This document shows positions 34,310 to 43,190 of a DNA stretch of 64,000 nt, piece after piece. Below the pieces are notes generated by a model. The model was not told the origin of the DNA. It ran no database searches and was given only the letters and a program-made list of their open reading frames with translations. How positions within the stretch are numbered: the stretch's first letter is position 1; the number at the start of each line of letters is the position of its first letter. Made by a program: the position numbers and the translations under genes. The stretch covers positions 1 through 64,000 of the IMG/VR virus record IMGVR_UViG_3300022752_004319; one strand, written 5' to 3'. This DNA comes from a virus.

Positions 34310-36026
34310 TGATAATTTGTTTTGGATAAATGAAAATTACACCTGAATTTACACAATCAATTTCTTGATTATAATAAAATTCATACGAACCATAAATTTT
34401 ATTCAATTGTGTGTGTATGAATTCCAAACAAAGAGTTTGATCCCCGTACTTATCATACCCGAATTTAGCTTTTCCGTTCTCATCTGGTACAAAAAAATCG
34501 TGTATTATTATAACAGGTTTAATTCCTTTTTTATGTATAGCTTCTAATTCTTCAAGTAGTGGTAATGGTTCAGGATCCCAATGTGAGTCTATAAAAAACA
34601 AATAATTTTCATTTTCTTGGACTTCCATATTATTTAAAAAATCTATACTACTAGAATTGTGTAACCTCAAATTTTCATAATGTAAATTTGATTTTGCATA
34701 ATTAAAAAATTCAGTATTAATTTCTACAGATTCAACTGGGACACCAAATGTACACATAATTTTTGTTGACCATCCCAAGTAAGTTCCTGTTTCAATAATT
34801 TTATTTATATTGAAAGTTTTTATTAAATTAGAAAATTCTTCGTATAATTTTTTATCTTCTAGTGCTCCTTTTTCCATTTTGTTTGATAGTTTAAATAAAA
34901 TTTCTTCCCAATCTTGATATGGTGAATTTAAGTATTCTGTCTCATCATAGTTTTTAAGTAATTTATGATCTAACTGAACCACATCATCGTGAAGAATCAT
35001 CCGTCCTTCCTTACTTACCGCAGTTTCTGGTTTTCTGACAAAATCATGATGATAAATAGTATATTTTTGTGCCCAATTAAATACTTTTTTATATTTTTTA
35101 CCCAAAATAAGAAACATAAAATTATCACAAGTTGGTGCACTACCAACAGGTATTGTGAACGGAAAGTCATCTTCAGTTATATGTAGTGGGGTTTTGAAAC
35201 ACCAAGCGTCGGCAAATTCCCCACGTTCCCAGGCTCGTTCATCTCTGAATTGTAGTACATCATTAATATATTCTGTACGAGATAAAGCCAAACAAACTTG
35301 ATTGTCAAGTCTATTAAAAAAATTTTGTTTGACTGTTTTCCATTCATCTGTGACTGGAATAAAAATATCTAAATTCATTACCACAACAACTTTATCAATG
35401 GCAACTAAATTTTGTGTGTATTTAATAAAGTTATTAAAAGTGAACCTAGTCGAATTTTCAAGTATAACTGAAATTTTCGAAGAATTATTTAATCTAGTTT
35501 GTATAAAATGTTGAAAGTATTCTAAGTTGTTACTATAAACCAAATTATTACAAACCAAAAATATTTTCTCTACTGAAGGGTTTTCGATATTTTTTTTAAT
35601 ACAAAATAAATATTCTTCTAATCTTAGTTCGTTTTTTTCGACAAAAATTTCACAAAAAACAATAATTTTATTGTTGTCAATTATTTCATACACATGGTCG
35701 TCTTTTTTTTCAAAAAAAACTTCAGAATTAATACCTTTATCATCTATGAACAAATCTCCGTTAAATTTCACACCAGTTCGTAATTCGTGAAACTTTAAAC
35801 CATAACCAACCAACTGATTGTATGTTGGTTCATACCAATTTTTTTTGGACACACAACCTCTAGCTGTTTCTACAATAATATAATGTCCTTCATCATAAAG
35901 ATCATTGACAATATTAATACGTTCGGTTATAGGTTTTGCGTTCAAATAATCCCAATCACCTTGATTATTTTTTAACGTGAGACAAAGAGTATTATCTAGA
36001 TCAAAAACATATCTCATATTATTCAT
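34290..36026 (-). CDS. Three-part fusion: HAD-like, glycosyltransferase-like and methyltransferase domains
   Basis: The frame opens at 36068, but the ATG at 36026 (or 36017) gives a short overlap with the upstream gene and the natural HAD start MRYVFDLDNTLC. Part one (about residues 1-115) is HAD-like: DLDNTLC motif I, VETARG, and FIDDKG motif III-like. Part two (about 120-360) has GT-like elements, including VVVMNLDIFIP and YHHDFVRKPE. Part three (about 400-565) is a class I methyltransferase: KIIETGTYLGWSTKIMC, VESVEINTEFFN and FFIDSHWDPE, with metal-type HDFF. Domain identities are by motif; the middle part is the least certain. Confidence 0.65.
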   Translation of the reverse strand: MNNMRYVFDLDNTLCLTLKNNQGDWDYLNAKPITERINIVNDLYDEGHYIIVETARGCVSKKNWYEPTYNQLVGYGLKFHELRTGVKFNGDLFIDDKGINSEVFFEKKDDHVYEIIDNNKIIVFCEIFVEKNELRLEEYLFCIKKNIENPSVEKIFLVCNNLVYSNNLEYFQHFIQTRLNNSSKISVILENSTRFTFNNFIKYTQNLVAIDKVVVVMNLDIFIPVTDEWKTVKQNFFNRLDNQVCLALSRTEYINDVLQFRDERAWERGEFADAWCFKTPLHITEDDFPFTIPVGSAPTCDNFMFLILGKKYKKVFNWAQKYTIYHHDFVRKPETAVSKEGRMILHDDVVQLDHKLLKNYDETEYLNSPYQDWEEILFKLSNKMEKGALEDKKLYEEFSNLIKTFNINKIIETGTYLGWSTKIMCTFGVPVESVEINTEFFNYAKSNLHYENLRLHNSSSIDFLNNMEVQENENYLFFIDSHWDPEPLPLLEELEAIHKKGIKPVIIIHDFFVPDENGKAKFGYDKYGDQTLCLEFIHTQLNKIYGSYEFYYNQEIDCVNSGVIFIYPKQIINDTISD

Positions 36027-36897
36027 TTTCATACTTAATCCAGTGATCGTAACGATAGACATCTTCACTATTGTGTTGTAGAGACGATCCCCACCATTTT
36101 TTTGGCATAAAAACTTTTTTATCTACATTCAATGGATTGAGCCAAGCAGCCCACCAAGAAAAAGTACTAACACCAATAATATTTACATCACAAACTGACA
36201 TTAAAGAAAAATCTTTCAAATGTGATAATACTGAATTTGTATTATTAACAAACATAATATTTGTACCGTAAAATTTATTTTTACACCACTCAATATCGTC
36301 AGAAAAAATTAAAATACCATCATTTTCATTTGTATTTTCGTTCAGAATACGTTTGTAATAGTTGTTGATTGACAAGTTTGCATTAAATGCATGATTGTCA
36401 AGTGTTAAATCTCCTCTTCTGATATGAACAGAAACTATCTTGTCATAATTTTTTTTTAATTGTTCAAGATAACTTGATGAGTAATCAAATAATTCATTAG
36501 TAAATCTCAACTCGGTTTTTAGTTCATTTTTGTAAGCATCAACATACTCCTTAGCTTGAAAGTAACCATGAAGACAAGTACCATTTGGTAATTCCCAAAA
36601 TTCTGGGTAATATTTTACAATATTATTTTCGTTGTAATAATTTTTTATTTTACTTCGTATTAAATAAGTAGGTTTTTTTTGACCAAATTTTAAATCAAAC
36701 AATCTAAACATATCATTATTGTAAACATCTAATTTACCGATTGTCGGATTAAATCTTCCATTTGTGTTACAATTATCATTTTCAGAGGGTATCCAAAGTT
36801 CTGTATTCAATTTTTTTGCTAAACTAAAGGCGGCAGCATACTGAAACAATTGATTACCTAAACGACCATATTTACCTATTGTTAAATTAGTAATCAT
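36019..36897 (-). CDS. GT11 alpha-1,2-fucosyltransferase-like
   Basis: Strong family match: GRLGNQLFQYAAAFSLAKKL near the N-terminus (residues 11-30), VSVHIRRGD (donor phosphate site, about 160-168), IFSDDIEWCKN, and the C-terminal STFSWWAAWLN. These are the three conserved GT11 motifs. It should transfer L-fucose or a fucose-like GDP-sugar to the 2-OH of galactose. It overlaps the GT2-like gene by 4 bases and the fusion gene by 8. Confidence 0.92.
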   Translation of the reverse strand: MITNLTIGKYGRLGNQLFQYAAAFSLAKKLNTELWIPSENDNCNTNGRFNPTIGKLDVYNNDMFRLFDLKFGQKKPTYLIRSKIKNYYNENNIVKYYPEFWELPNGTCLHGYFQAKEYVDAYKNELKTELRFTNELFDYSSSYLEQLKKNYDKIVSVHIRRGDLTLDNHAFNANLSINNYYKRILNENTNENDGILIFSDDIEWCKNKFYGTNIMFVNNTNSVLSHLKDFSLMSVCDVNIIGVSTFSWWAAWLNPLNVDKKVFMPKKWWGSSLQHNSEDVYRYDHWIKYENE

Positions 36898-37619
36898 CTA
36901 GTTAATTGATTTAATTTATTTTTATTTCGTACTTCAGATGCGGTTTTTGATTGTTCGAACAATCCACCAGCTGGACTATTATTTTTATGATCGTTGTAAG
37001 GTGAATTTTCATTATACACATATAAAGTTTTATCCAAAAATTTATAATGTTTTTTACCACAAAGTTCTAATAATGGAAATGAGTATGCAACGTCAGCACC
37101 AGATTTATAATATTCATTATTTTCATCTAAAAAGTTTTCTTTCGGTATATTTTTCCATAAGAATGACTTCCAAGTTCTTAAATGTGAAAATCTAAAAGCA
37201 TCCTTCCTGATCGTATCAGGATTACATTCTTGAGAAAATCCGGGATTTCCATTACTGTACATAAAAGACCCGTTGGTTAACCAAATATTTTTGTCAGAAT
37301 AGGTTTTATTAATAAATGATAATACATCATTACCTAGAAGAAAATCATCAGCATCCACTTCAACTACAATATCTTCATCATCAAATTGAGATATTAATTC
37401 GTCCATATTTTTTAACTTGAACTTTTTTTCATCGTTCTTGATTAAAGTGAACCGATCATCCCCCTCTATAAGTTCTTGTGCAAATTCATATCCACCGTCA
37501 GTAGATAAATCATCAATCATGTAAACGTGGAAGTCATTCAAAGTTTGTATCTTCAAACTTTTTACGTATGTCGAAAGATAATTTTTTGCACTCCAAAAAC
37601 ACGATACTACTTTGATCAT
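36894..37619 (-). CDS. Glycosyltransferase family 2-like
   Basis: Typical GT2 start (VSCFWSAKNYLSTYVKSLKIQT), the DDLSTDGGYEFA segment, and a DxD-like DADDFLLG (about 113-120). An HLRTWKSFLWKN segment forms part of the acceptor domain. Length 241 is normal for a compact soluble GT-A enzyme. It shares a 4-base overlap with GT11 and ends 2 bases after the next gene's stop. Sugar specificity cannot be read. Confidence 0.85.
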   Translation of the reverse strand: MIKVVSCFWSAKNYLSTYVKSLKIQTLNDFHVYMIDDLSTDGGYEFAQELIEGDDRFTLIKNDEKKFKLKNMDELISQFDDEDIVVEVDADDFLLGNDVLSFINKTYSDKNIWLTNGSFMYSNGNPGFSQECNPDTIRKDAFRFSHLRTWKSFLWKNIPKENFLDENNEYYKSGADVAYSFPLLELCGKKHYKFLDKTLYVYNENSPYNDHKNNSPAGGLFEQSKTASEVRNKNKLNQLTR

Positions 37620-37620
37620 A

Positions 37621-39264
37621 TTATATTTCTTGATTAATTACTTGATAGTATTTGTTCTCAATTAATTGACCAACAACATCACTATTAAATTTATTTAACT
37701 CGTCACTAGATGGTGGTGTGGTCAAAGTTTTTTCTATAATATTTCCAGATGAATCAACTTTATAAATCCACGCTGGTTTTCCGCAAAACCAACTTTCGAT
37801 TGTCGTGCGACCAAGTAATATACCTGCAGTTTCACTAACTCTCTTAATGTAATCTTCAGTTCTCCATGTTGAGTTAAAGTATTTGACATGGGAATTTTGT
37901 AGTAAAGTTTCTAGATAATTTGATTTGTCATCACCGACAAGCCACAATTCTTTTCCATTTTCTTTTGTATAAGAAACTAAATCCTTGATTGTGTTTTCTC
38001 TTAAGTAATCAATACTACCAACAAATAAGACCGCATTCTCGACTTGAGTATTTTTTTGAGAAAACCGTTCATTATCAACAGGATTATAAATTACAGAAGT
38101 TCTTTCTCTAGGTATTTCATAAACGTCAATAATATGTTCTTGAATTTCTGGACGAATACAAATATATTCACGAATTGTTTCATTAATTACTGGTTTTTCC
38201 AAACGTATTACTTCTGAATGAATAGTTGAAATTTTTGGAATATTCGGATAAAGTTGACAAATATAATTTGTTGTTGGTTCGTGTTGAACATGTATAATAT
38301 CAAAATTTACTTCAGATACTTTATACATCGTATTAGGTATAGATAAAACCATTCCATCTGGTGTTTTTTGACCCCATTTACCATCACCCAATTTGAACCC
38401 AGGTGGTTCTTTTAATGAGTACGTTTTGATTCCTAGTTTTTTTGCCATGTCTTCTAAAGGTCGTCCAATATCAGAAAGTACCGAGACATCATGACCTAAT
38501 TTTACAAGTGTTTTGGCTAATTCGTACACATAAACTTCGGAACCTGTAAACGTTTTAAAAAAAAGACAAGACAACAAAATTTTTAGTTTCTCTTCTTTTT
38601 TCTTGGGCAGAATTTTTGGAAGTTCATTTGAATATCTTTCAATAAATTTAACTCTATTTTCTTCCCACTTTTCGTTTGTCATACCAATAGACTTATGTGT
38701 GACACGTATGTCGAACATAACTCCGATTTGTACTCCTTCCAAAAAGTTTTGAAATGAAAAATTAACATCGTAAAAATGAAAACCCTCAACAGTTTCATCA
38801 AATCTAGTTTTAATTCTGGATTTACTTAAACAAATAAATAATCCATCAACCATAACAACGTCTTTTAGTTTATCACCTAAACTAGAACTATATTTTGATT
38901 CCCATTTTTTACCATCACTTTCATGATTGACAATACCAAACATTTTACTTCTATCTTCCCACCACATTCCACTTTTTGGTACAGACGTTGTTCCAGCTAA
39001 ACCAATTATTCCATGTGGATTTTTTTCGAAATGCCTTGTCAGTTTTTTTGCCCAATTTTTGGTGTCAAAGTAAATGTCATCGTGACATAAAACAACTATA
39101 TCATTTGAGGCTTCATTCAAAATTTCATTATAAACTTCTGTTAATGAACGACCGTTTGGATTTACTTTTTCGATAATCTCGACTTTTGGTAAACCACTTG
39201 ATTTACGAAGTAACTCTTTGAATTCTTCTGAAGAATTTCTTGTACTATATCCTATTGTAATCAT
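37621..39264 (-). CDS. GT2-GT4 fusion glycosyltransferase
   Basis: The frame is open from 39372 but would overlap the dUTPase; the ATG at 39264 gives a normal start 3 bases after the dUTPase stop. The N-terminal half (about 1-240) is GT2-like: IGYSTRN, VVLCHDDIYFD, and MVDGLFICLSKSRI. The C-terminal half (about 245-545) is GT4-like: LSCLFFKTFTGSEVYVYELAKTL and the donor site YNPVDNERFSQ with TAGILLGRTTIESWFCGKPAWIY. This gives 547 residues. Fusion suggests that the two transfers are sequential. Confidence 0.82.
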   Translation of the reverse strand: MITIGYSTRNSSEEFKELLRKSSGLPKVEIIEKVNPNGRSLTEVYNEILNEASNDIVVLCHDDIYFDTKNWAKKLTRHFEKNPHGIIGLAGTTSVPKSGMWWEDRSKMFGIVNHESDGKKWESKYSSSLGDKLKDVVMVDGLFICLSKSRIKTRFDETVEGFHFYDVNFSFQNFLEGVQIGVMFDIRVTHKSIGMTNEKWEENRVKFIERYSNELPKILPKKKEEKLKILLSCLFFKTFTGSEVYVYELAKTLVKLGHDVSVLSDIGRPLEDMAKKLGIKTYSLKEPPGFKLGDGKWGQKTPDGMVLSIPNTMYKVSEVNFDIIHVQHEPTTNYICQLYPNIPKISTIHSEVIRLEKPVINETIREYICIRPEIQEHIIDVYEIPRERTSVIYNPVDNERFSQKNTQVENAVLFVGSIDYLRENTIKDLVSYTKENGKELWLVGDDKSNYLETLLQNSHVKYFNSTWRTEDYIKRVSETAGILLGRTTIESWFCGKPAWIYKVDSSGNIIEKTLTTPPSSDELNKFNSDVVGQLIENKYYQVINQEI

Positions 39265-39266
39265 AA

Positions 39267-39959
39267 TTAAATTCCTGTTGAGCCGAACCCATTTTCCCCT
39301 CGTTCTTTTTGTTGTAAAATCTGTTTTTCTTGTAGTTTTACAACAGCACCTGAATATACTGGACATAAACAAGCTTGTGCTATTTTTTGTCCGACTTTTA
39401 TTAATATTTTTTCTGAACTAGTGTTGTATAAAATTACTTTGATCTCACCAATATAACCTGAGTCAACAGTTCCAGGACTATTAAGCACTATTAACCCTTG
39501 ATTAATTGCTAATCCACTTTTGGTTCTAATTTGTAATTCGGTGTAATCTGGAATATTGAATTTCAAACCTGTGGGAATAAGAGCTCTTTGATTTGGGAAT
39601 AATTCGTAGTCAACTATTGAATAAAGATCAAAACAAGAATCACCAGAGTAGTTATAAAATGGATCTACGGCTTTTTCATGTATTTTAGTATAAGATAATT
39701 CTAAATTAGTGTTTATTTCGGAATCTTCTTGTGCTATCAAATTGTTGATCATTGAACTATTTTCATGTGAATTTAAGTTATTAATAAATGACTCAATATC
39801 CATTCCTAACTTTTCAGATAAGTCAGATAAATCAATGTTTTCATCATTATCGCCGCCTAAAGAAATCATCTTCAATTGATTTTTTAATTCTTCCAAAGAT
39901 TGGTTAAACTCCTCATCCAAATTATCTTCAAATTGGTCTAAATTATTTGTATTTTCCAT
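39267..39959 (-). CDS. dut: dUTPase (deoxyuridine triphosphatase) with N-terminal extension
   Basis: All five trimeric dUTPase motifs are visible in the C-terminal 140 residues: GDSCFDLY (about 106-113), TKSGLA (146-151), GLIVLNSPGTVDSGYIGEIK (155-174), KVGQKIAQ (188-195) and RGENGFGSTG (220-229). The enzyme hydrolyses dUTP to dUMP, keeping uracil out of phage DNA. About 90 acidic helical residues precede the domain; they resemble no known part of the enzyme. It is in a glycan operon, between a GT2-GT4 gene and an exonuclease gene. Confidence 0.92.
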   Translation of the reverse strand: MENTNNLDQFEDNLDEEFNQSLEELKNQLKMISLGGDNDENIDLSDLSEKLGMDIESFINNLNSHENSSMINNLIAQEDSEINTNLELSYTKIHEKAVDPFYNYSGDSCFDLYSIVDYELFPNQRALIPTGLKFNIPDYTELQIRTKSGLAINQGLIVLNSPGTVDSGYIGEIKVILYNTSSEKILIKVGQKIAQACLCPVYSGAVVKLQEKQILQQKERGENGFGSTGI

Positions 39960-40660
39960 TATTTTAATTCTTTGAGTTTTTTTATTAAATCAACTAATAC
40001 CAAAACATCCCTTTCACAATACTCAACAATCAAATTTAGTTGATTGTGTTCCCAGTATGCTTCGTGAACCCTGTTACCTGTAATTTCACCTTCTTTAGAT
40101 GATGGTACACCCATAGCAGCGCACATCAACTCTAAGGACGATAAACCAAAAGGATTACCAAATTTCCAAACATCCATAGTATCTATTGCTCTAATTTCCC
40201 AAGGTTTTGTTTCATAACTTGGTAGTAGAGTTGAAGGTCTAATTCCGTTTATTACCATCCTTTTAAGTAAGTGAGGAATATCAAAATTTTTGACATTGTG
40301 ACCACACAACCAAAAATCCGATTTTTGAACCTTATTGAATAACTGATTAATTTCAAATAAAGTTTGTTTTTCATCATCACCTGAGATGGTTTGTTTGTGA
40401 ACTTTTCCATCAGGTGTTACGAAAGCAAAACTGGCACAGACTATTTTTGAAAACTCGGGAACAAGCGCTGCTCTGTTTATAAAAACTTGTTCTTTTGGTA
40501 ATTCTTTATCTTCAGGAAATCTTTTCAAAAACCAGTCGAAATAGTTGTGAAATTGTTTCAACAACATTTCATTGTTCTTTTCAAGTTCCTCATAGTTTCT
40601 GAATAAACCTACAGTTTCAATGTCAAAAAAAAGGATTTTATTTATTGGTTGTGTAATCAT
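39959..40660 (-). CDS. DEDDy 3'-5' exonuclease (DnaQ-like, PolB-associated type)
   Basis: Contains FFDIET (D13, E15), HNVKNFDIP (D127) and YCERDVLVL (Y214, D218), the four acidic residues and the Tyr of the DEDDy class. Length 233 suits a stand-alone exonuclease like those named predicted PolB-like 3'-5' exonuclease. It overlaps the dUTPase by one base. Role: proofreading, repair or nucleotide salvage in phage DNA metabolism; not clearly tied to the glycan genes. Confidence 0.85.
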   Translation of the reverse strand: MITQPINKILFFDIETVGLFRNYEELEKNNEMLLKQFHNYFDWFLKRFPEDKELPKEQVFINRAALVPEFSKIVCASFAFVTPDGKVHKQTISGDDEKQTLFEINQLFNKVQKSDFWLCGHNVKNFDIPHLLKRMVINGIRPSTLLPSYETKPWEIRAIDTMDVWKFGNPFGLSSLELMCAAMGVPSSKEGEITGNRVHEAYWEHNQLNLIVEYCERDVLVLVDLIKKLKELK

Positions 40661-41874
40661 AATATGGATCTGTAAAATTCTGCTCTATCTTTTGTAACTT
40701 TTTCTAAACTATATTTTTCGTGGACAGTTTCATACAATCGTTCACCCAAGTCTTTGGCAAAGTTTGGATTTTGAATAAGTTTTTTAACATACTTAAACCA
40801 ATCACTGTGATTTCTGTTTTCATCCACTAATAATGCGTTTCCGTTGGTAAATATACCATTATCTAAGGCATGAGTCAAATCGATAGTATAGGGCCCGAGA
40901 TTAGATGCAATCAAAGCTTTCTTGTAAAAACCAGCCTCAATTACTTTCAATTGAGATTTCATTCTATTGAAAATGTGATTCTTGATAGGCGCCAAAGATA
41001 CATCAAATTTTGTATAATTTTTTGCGTATTGTTGAATCGGTCTTGTCCAAATTCTTTTATAGAATTCGTGAGAAAATTGTTTATCATCCTCCTCTTTGAA
41101 TCTCATTAAGAAATTATGATATTCAGGTGATATTAATTTATAATTGTCTGTAAATACTTGTTCATATTTGTACCATACAGTTTCATGTGGTTTAATATCT
41201 CGTTTTTTCTGTTCTCCAGTTTGTTGATTGATTTCAGTCACTGTACCTCGGATATCAAACCCACAAAGATAAACTTCTGTTGTGTCTTTGAACTCGTGCA
41301 TTCGAGAGAAAATTGATTCAAGTATAGTAATGTCGTGTAAGTGAGAGGAGCCACCTAACCATCCAAATCTTAACTTATCTGAAGGTTCTGTAACCGCATT
41401 AAATTGAGTCTCAGTTTTACTAATTGCATTTGGAAATACAACAGCGTTTTTATTATACTTTGACATTTCCTGAGCAAAAATACTCGTTGTTGTCATCACA
41501 TAATCACTAACTTTAAGATTTTCTACTATCTTTTCGTGAATTTTATTTGTTACAACTAAATCGTGAATCGGATGATCTTTTGTTGGTAACCAGTAGTCAT
41601 CCAAGTCCATAACTGTCTTTATACCTAATTGACCAACCATTTTAATCAAATTGGCTGAAGTATCATAGTTTTGACCAATAGTTCTGTGGAAATGAACTAT
41701 ATCATATTTTCGCCAAAAATTGATGTCGTTTATTTGAGGTTGATAATCTATATCAATATGAAACTCATCACCATACATATTTTGTAACATAATGTGTGGA
41801 TCTAATGAGCGAAACTTACCAACACCAGTTGTATCTGATGGTAATACTAAAATATTAATTTTTGACTTTTGCAT
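40657..41874 (-). CDS. Glycosyltransferase family 4-like
   Basis: GT-B layout: VLPSDTTGVGKFRSLDPHIM near the N-terminus, DIVHFHRTIG and VMDLDDYW in the first domain, and RFGWLGGSSHLHD followed by LKVIEAGFYKKALIAS in the second (donor E-x7-E-like region). Length 405 is normal. It is the first gene of the minus-strand glycan operon; a TATTTAT element lies 43 bases upstream, giving a plausible 5' leader. Confidence 0.82.
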   Translation of the reverse strand: MQKSKINILVLPSDTTGVGKFRSLDPHIMLQNMYGDEFHIDIDYQPQINDINFWRKYDIVHFHRTIGQNYDTSANLIKMVGQLGIKTVMDLDDYWLPTKDHPIHDLVVTNKIHEKIVENLKVSDYVMTTTSIFAQEMSKYNKNAVVFPNAISKTETQFNAVTEPSDKLRFGWLGGSSHLHDITILESIFSRMHEFKDTTEVYLCGFDIRGTVTEINQQTGEQKKRDIKPHETVWYKYEQVFTDNYKLISPEYHNFLMRFKEEDDKQFSHEFYKRIWTRPIQQYAKNYTKFDVSLAPIKNHIFNRMKSQLKVIEAGFYKKALIASNLGPYTIDLTHALDNGIFTNGNALLVDENRNHSDWFKYVKKLIQNPNFAKDLGERLYETVHEKYSLEKVTKDRAEFYRSIL

Positions 41875-41917
41875 TGTGATTTTTTAGATACTAAAATCTA
41901 ATTAATCACAAAACAAA

Positions 41918-41924
41918 ATAAATA
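41918..41924 (-). promoter_or_regulatory. Candidate promoter TATTTAT ahead of the glycan operon (minus strand)
   Basis: Minus-strand ATATTTATTTTG lies in the 62-base gap between the 186-residue gene and the first GT gene. Its distance (43 bases) from the start codon would leave a short untranslated leader. It is the only clear gap near the head of a 20 kb operon. Confidence 0.4.
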
Positions 41925-41936
41925 TTGAATTTTTTT

Positions 41937-42497
41937 TTACTTAATTTTTTTGATTTTTGTTACAACACCTTCAAATACGTGACTTCCAACTCTGAAGGTT
42001 AGTGGTTGTTTTGTCGAAGAACTTTCTTCGTACAATAATCCTTTTTCCGATAATACTTCTTCTATTGTTTCTTTCAACATAGATTTTAAAATATTGTAAT
42101 CAAAATTAGATTGAACCTTTTTAGGTTCTGCTTTTACATTTCCAGCTGGATCTGTTTTCATTAATCTAGTTGCCGCTTCGACTAATTCATTTGATAAAAC
42201 AGATTGACTTTGTGATTGAGGTTGTTCTATCGGATGTTCCAACATCAATCTTTTTATTTCATCAGGTAGTTTAGAATTTTGAATTCTCTGTGACATCGGA
42301 ACATTCGAGTTTTGTTGTGGTGCCTGTCTTTGTTCTTGTAAAAATTCTTGTGGAATGTTATAGTTTGCACTTACTGGTTCGAAAGACTGAACGCTAGGTG
42401 ATGAAATACTCATAGGTGAATTACCTCTTGGCATTTCAGTTTGTTTATCCATAATTTTTTTAGCTACTGCTAATTTTTGTAATAAATCTTGATTCAT
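41937..42497 (-). CDS. Gln/Ser-rich hypothetical protein (186 aa)
   Basis: A Gln/Pro/Ser-rich, disordered-looking first two thirds (QQNSNVPMSQRIQNSK, QPQSQSQSV) precedes an ordered C-terminal part (MLKETIEEVLSEKGLL and LTFRVGSHVFEGVVTKIKK). The last 25 residues look like a small beta structure. No family recognised. It ends 62 bases before the glycan operon and starts 2 bases from the WYL-like gene stop. Role unknown. Confidence 0.7.
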   Translation of the reverse strand: MNQDLLQKLAVAKKIMDKQTEMPRGNSPMSISSPSVQSFEPVSANYNIPQEFLQEQRQAPQQNSNVPMSQRIQNSKLPDEIKRLMLEHPIEQPQSQSQSVLSNELVEAATRLMKTDPAGNVKAEPKKVQSNFDYNILKSMLKETIEEVLSEKGLLYEESSSTKQPLTFRVGSHVFEGVVTKIKKIK

Positions 42498-42499
42498 AA

Positions 42500-42895
42500 T
42501 TATACAGTTTGAGTGTTGAACTTTGCATTAATTATAACTCTACTCATACTTTTGTCACCATTAAAATTATAATTTGGTCGAGGTTCATTAAAATTTGAAC
42601 GCAAAGGTTTATACATAGTAATTTTATCAACTCTAAATAATCTCCATCCCGGAAGTGGTTGAGTTCCTAAGTAACCCGTATGTGATGCTCCAGTTCTGTC
42701 CCAAGCTCTTAATACCAAATTATTTGACTTGGAGTAACCTAAACAGACAGGTTCAATTTCTCTTAATCCACGACCACCTGGTTCATCTCCAGTGTAATAA
42801 ATTGTACATACTTGTTTCTTCTCTATCGATTTTTTAATGTCATTGATAGACGCAGCCTCTAGTATAAGGCTAGATAGAGATTCAAGTAGTTTCAT
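42500..42895 (-). CDS. Single WYL-like domain protein (131 aa)
   Basis: After an N-terminal helix the protein has VCTIYYTGDEPGGRGLREIEPVCLGYSK, then LVLRAWDRTG and WRLFRVDKIT. This follows the WYL pattern hxYx...R-x-h-x-P...LxAw...xxFRhDRI, an SH3/Sm-like beta-barrel that binds ligands or nucleic acid in transcription and defence regulators. Here it stands alone without a helix-turn-helix. Pattern-based identification only. It overlaps the 96-residue gene by one base. Confidence 0.6.
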   Translation of the reverse strand: MKLLESLSSLILEAASINDIKKSIEKKQVCTIYYTGDEPGGRGLREIEPVCLGYSKSNNLVLRAWDRTGASHTGYLGTQPLPGWRLFRVDKITMYKPLRSNFNEPRPNYNFNGDKSMSRVIINAKFNTQTV

Positions 42896-43185
42896 TATTG
42901 TTCTACTTTATATGGTTTGTTTGGTTGATACAAATTAAATTTAACGTTCAATTTTCTCTCAAGAATATCAACAGATGTGCCTGCAGCTTCGTTGTATACA
43001 TCCAAGAAAGATCCTGTACCCCTTCCTATTTCATCACCATCTCCAACGGCTGCGGGATTTGTTGATGAATATTCATTTCCTTGTTGTTTGAAGTCATTTT
43101 TGACTAAATTCTTTTTTCTTTCGATATCAGCAATTGCGCTTAATCTGTTTTCTGGTTGAGAAAAATCTAGTGGTTCTAGTGCCAT
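42895..43185 (-). CDS. Small hypothetical protein (96 aa)
   Basis: Charged N-terminal helix, a Gly/Asp/Ser-rich turn (AVGDGDEIGRGTGSFLDVYN, residues 46-65) and a C-terminal Lys-rich strand. No family recognised, no signal. It is coupled to the WYL-like gene and lies 5 bases downstream of the 155-residue gene. Position within a small-protein module upstream of the glycan operon gives no functional hint. Confidence 0.65.
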   Translation of the reverse strand: MALEPLDFSQPENRLSAIADIERKKNLVKNDFKQQGNEYSSTNPAAVGDGDEIGRGTGSFLDVYNEAAGTSVDILERKLNVKFNLYQPNKPYKVEQ

Positions 43186-43190
43186 AATTT

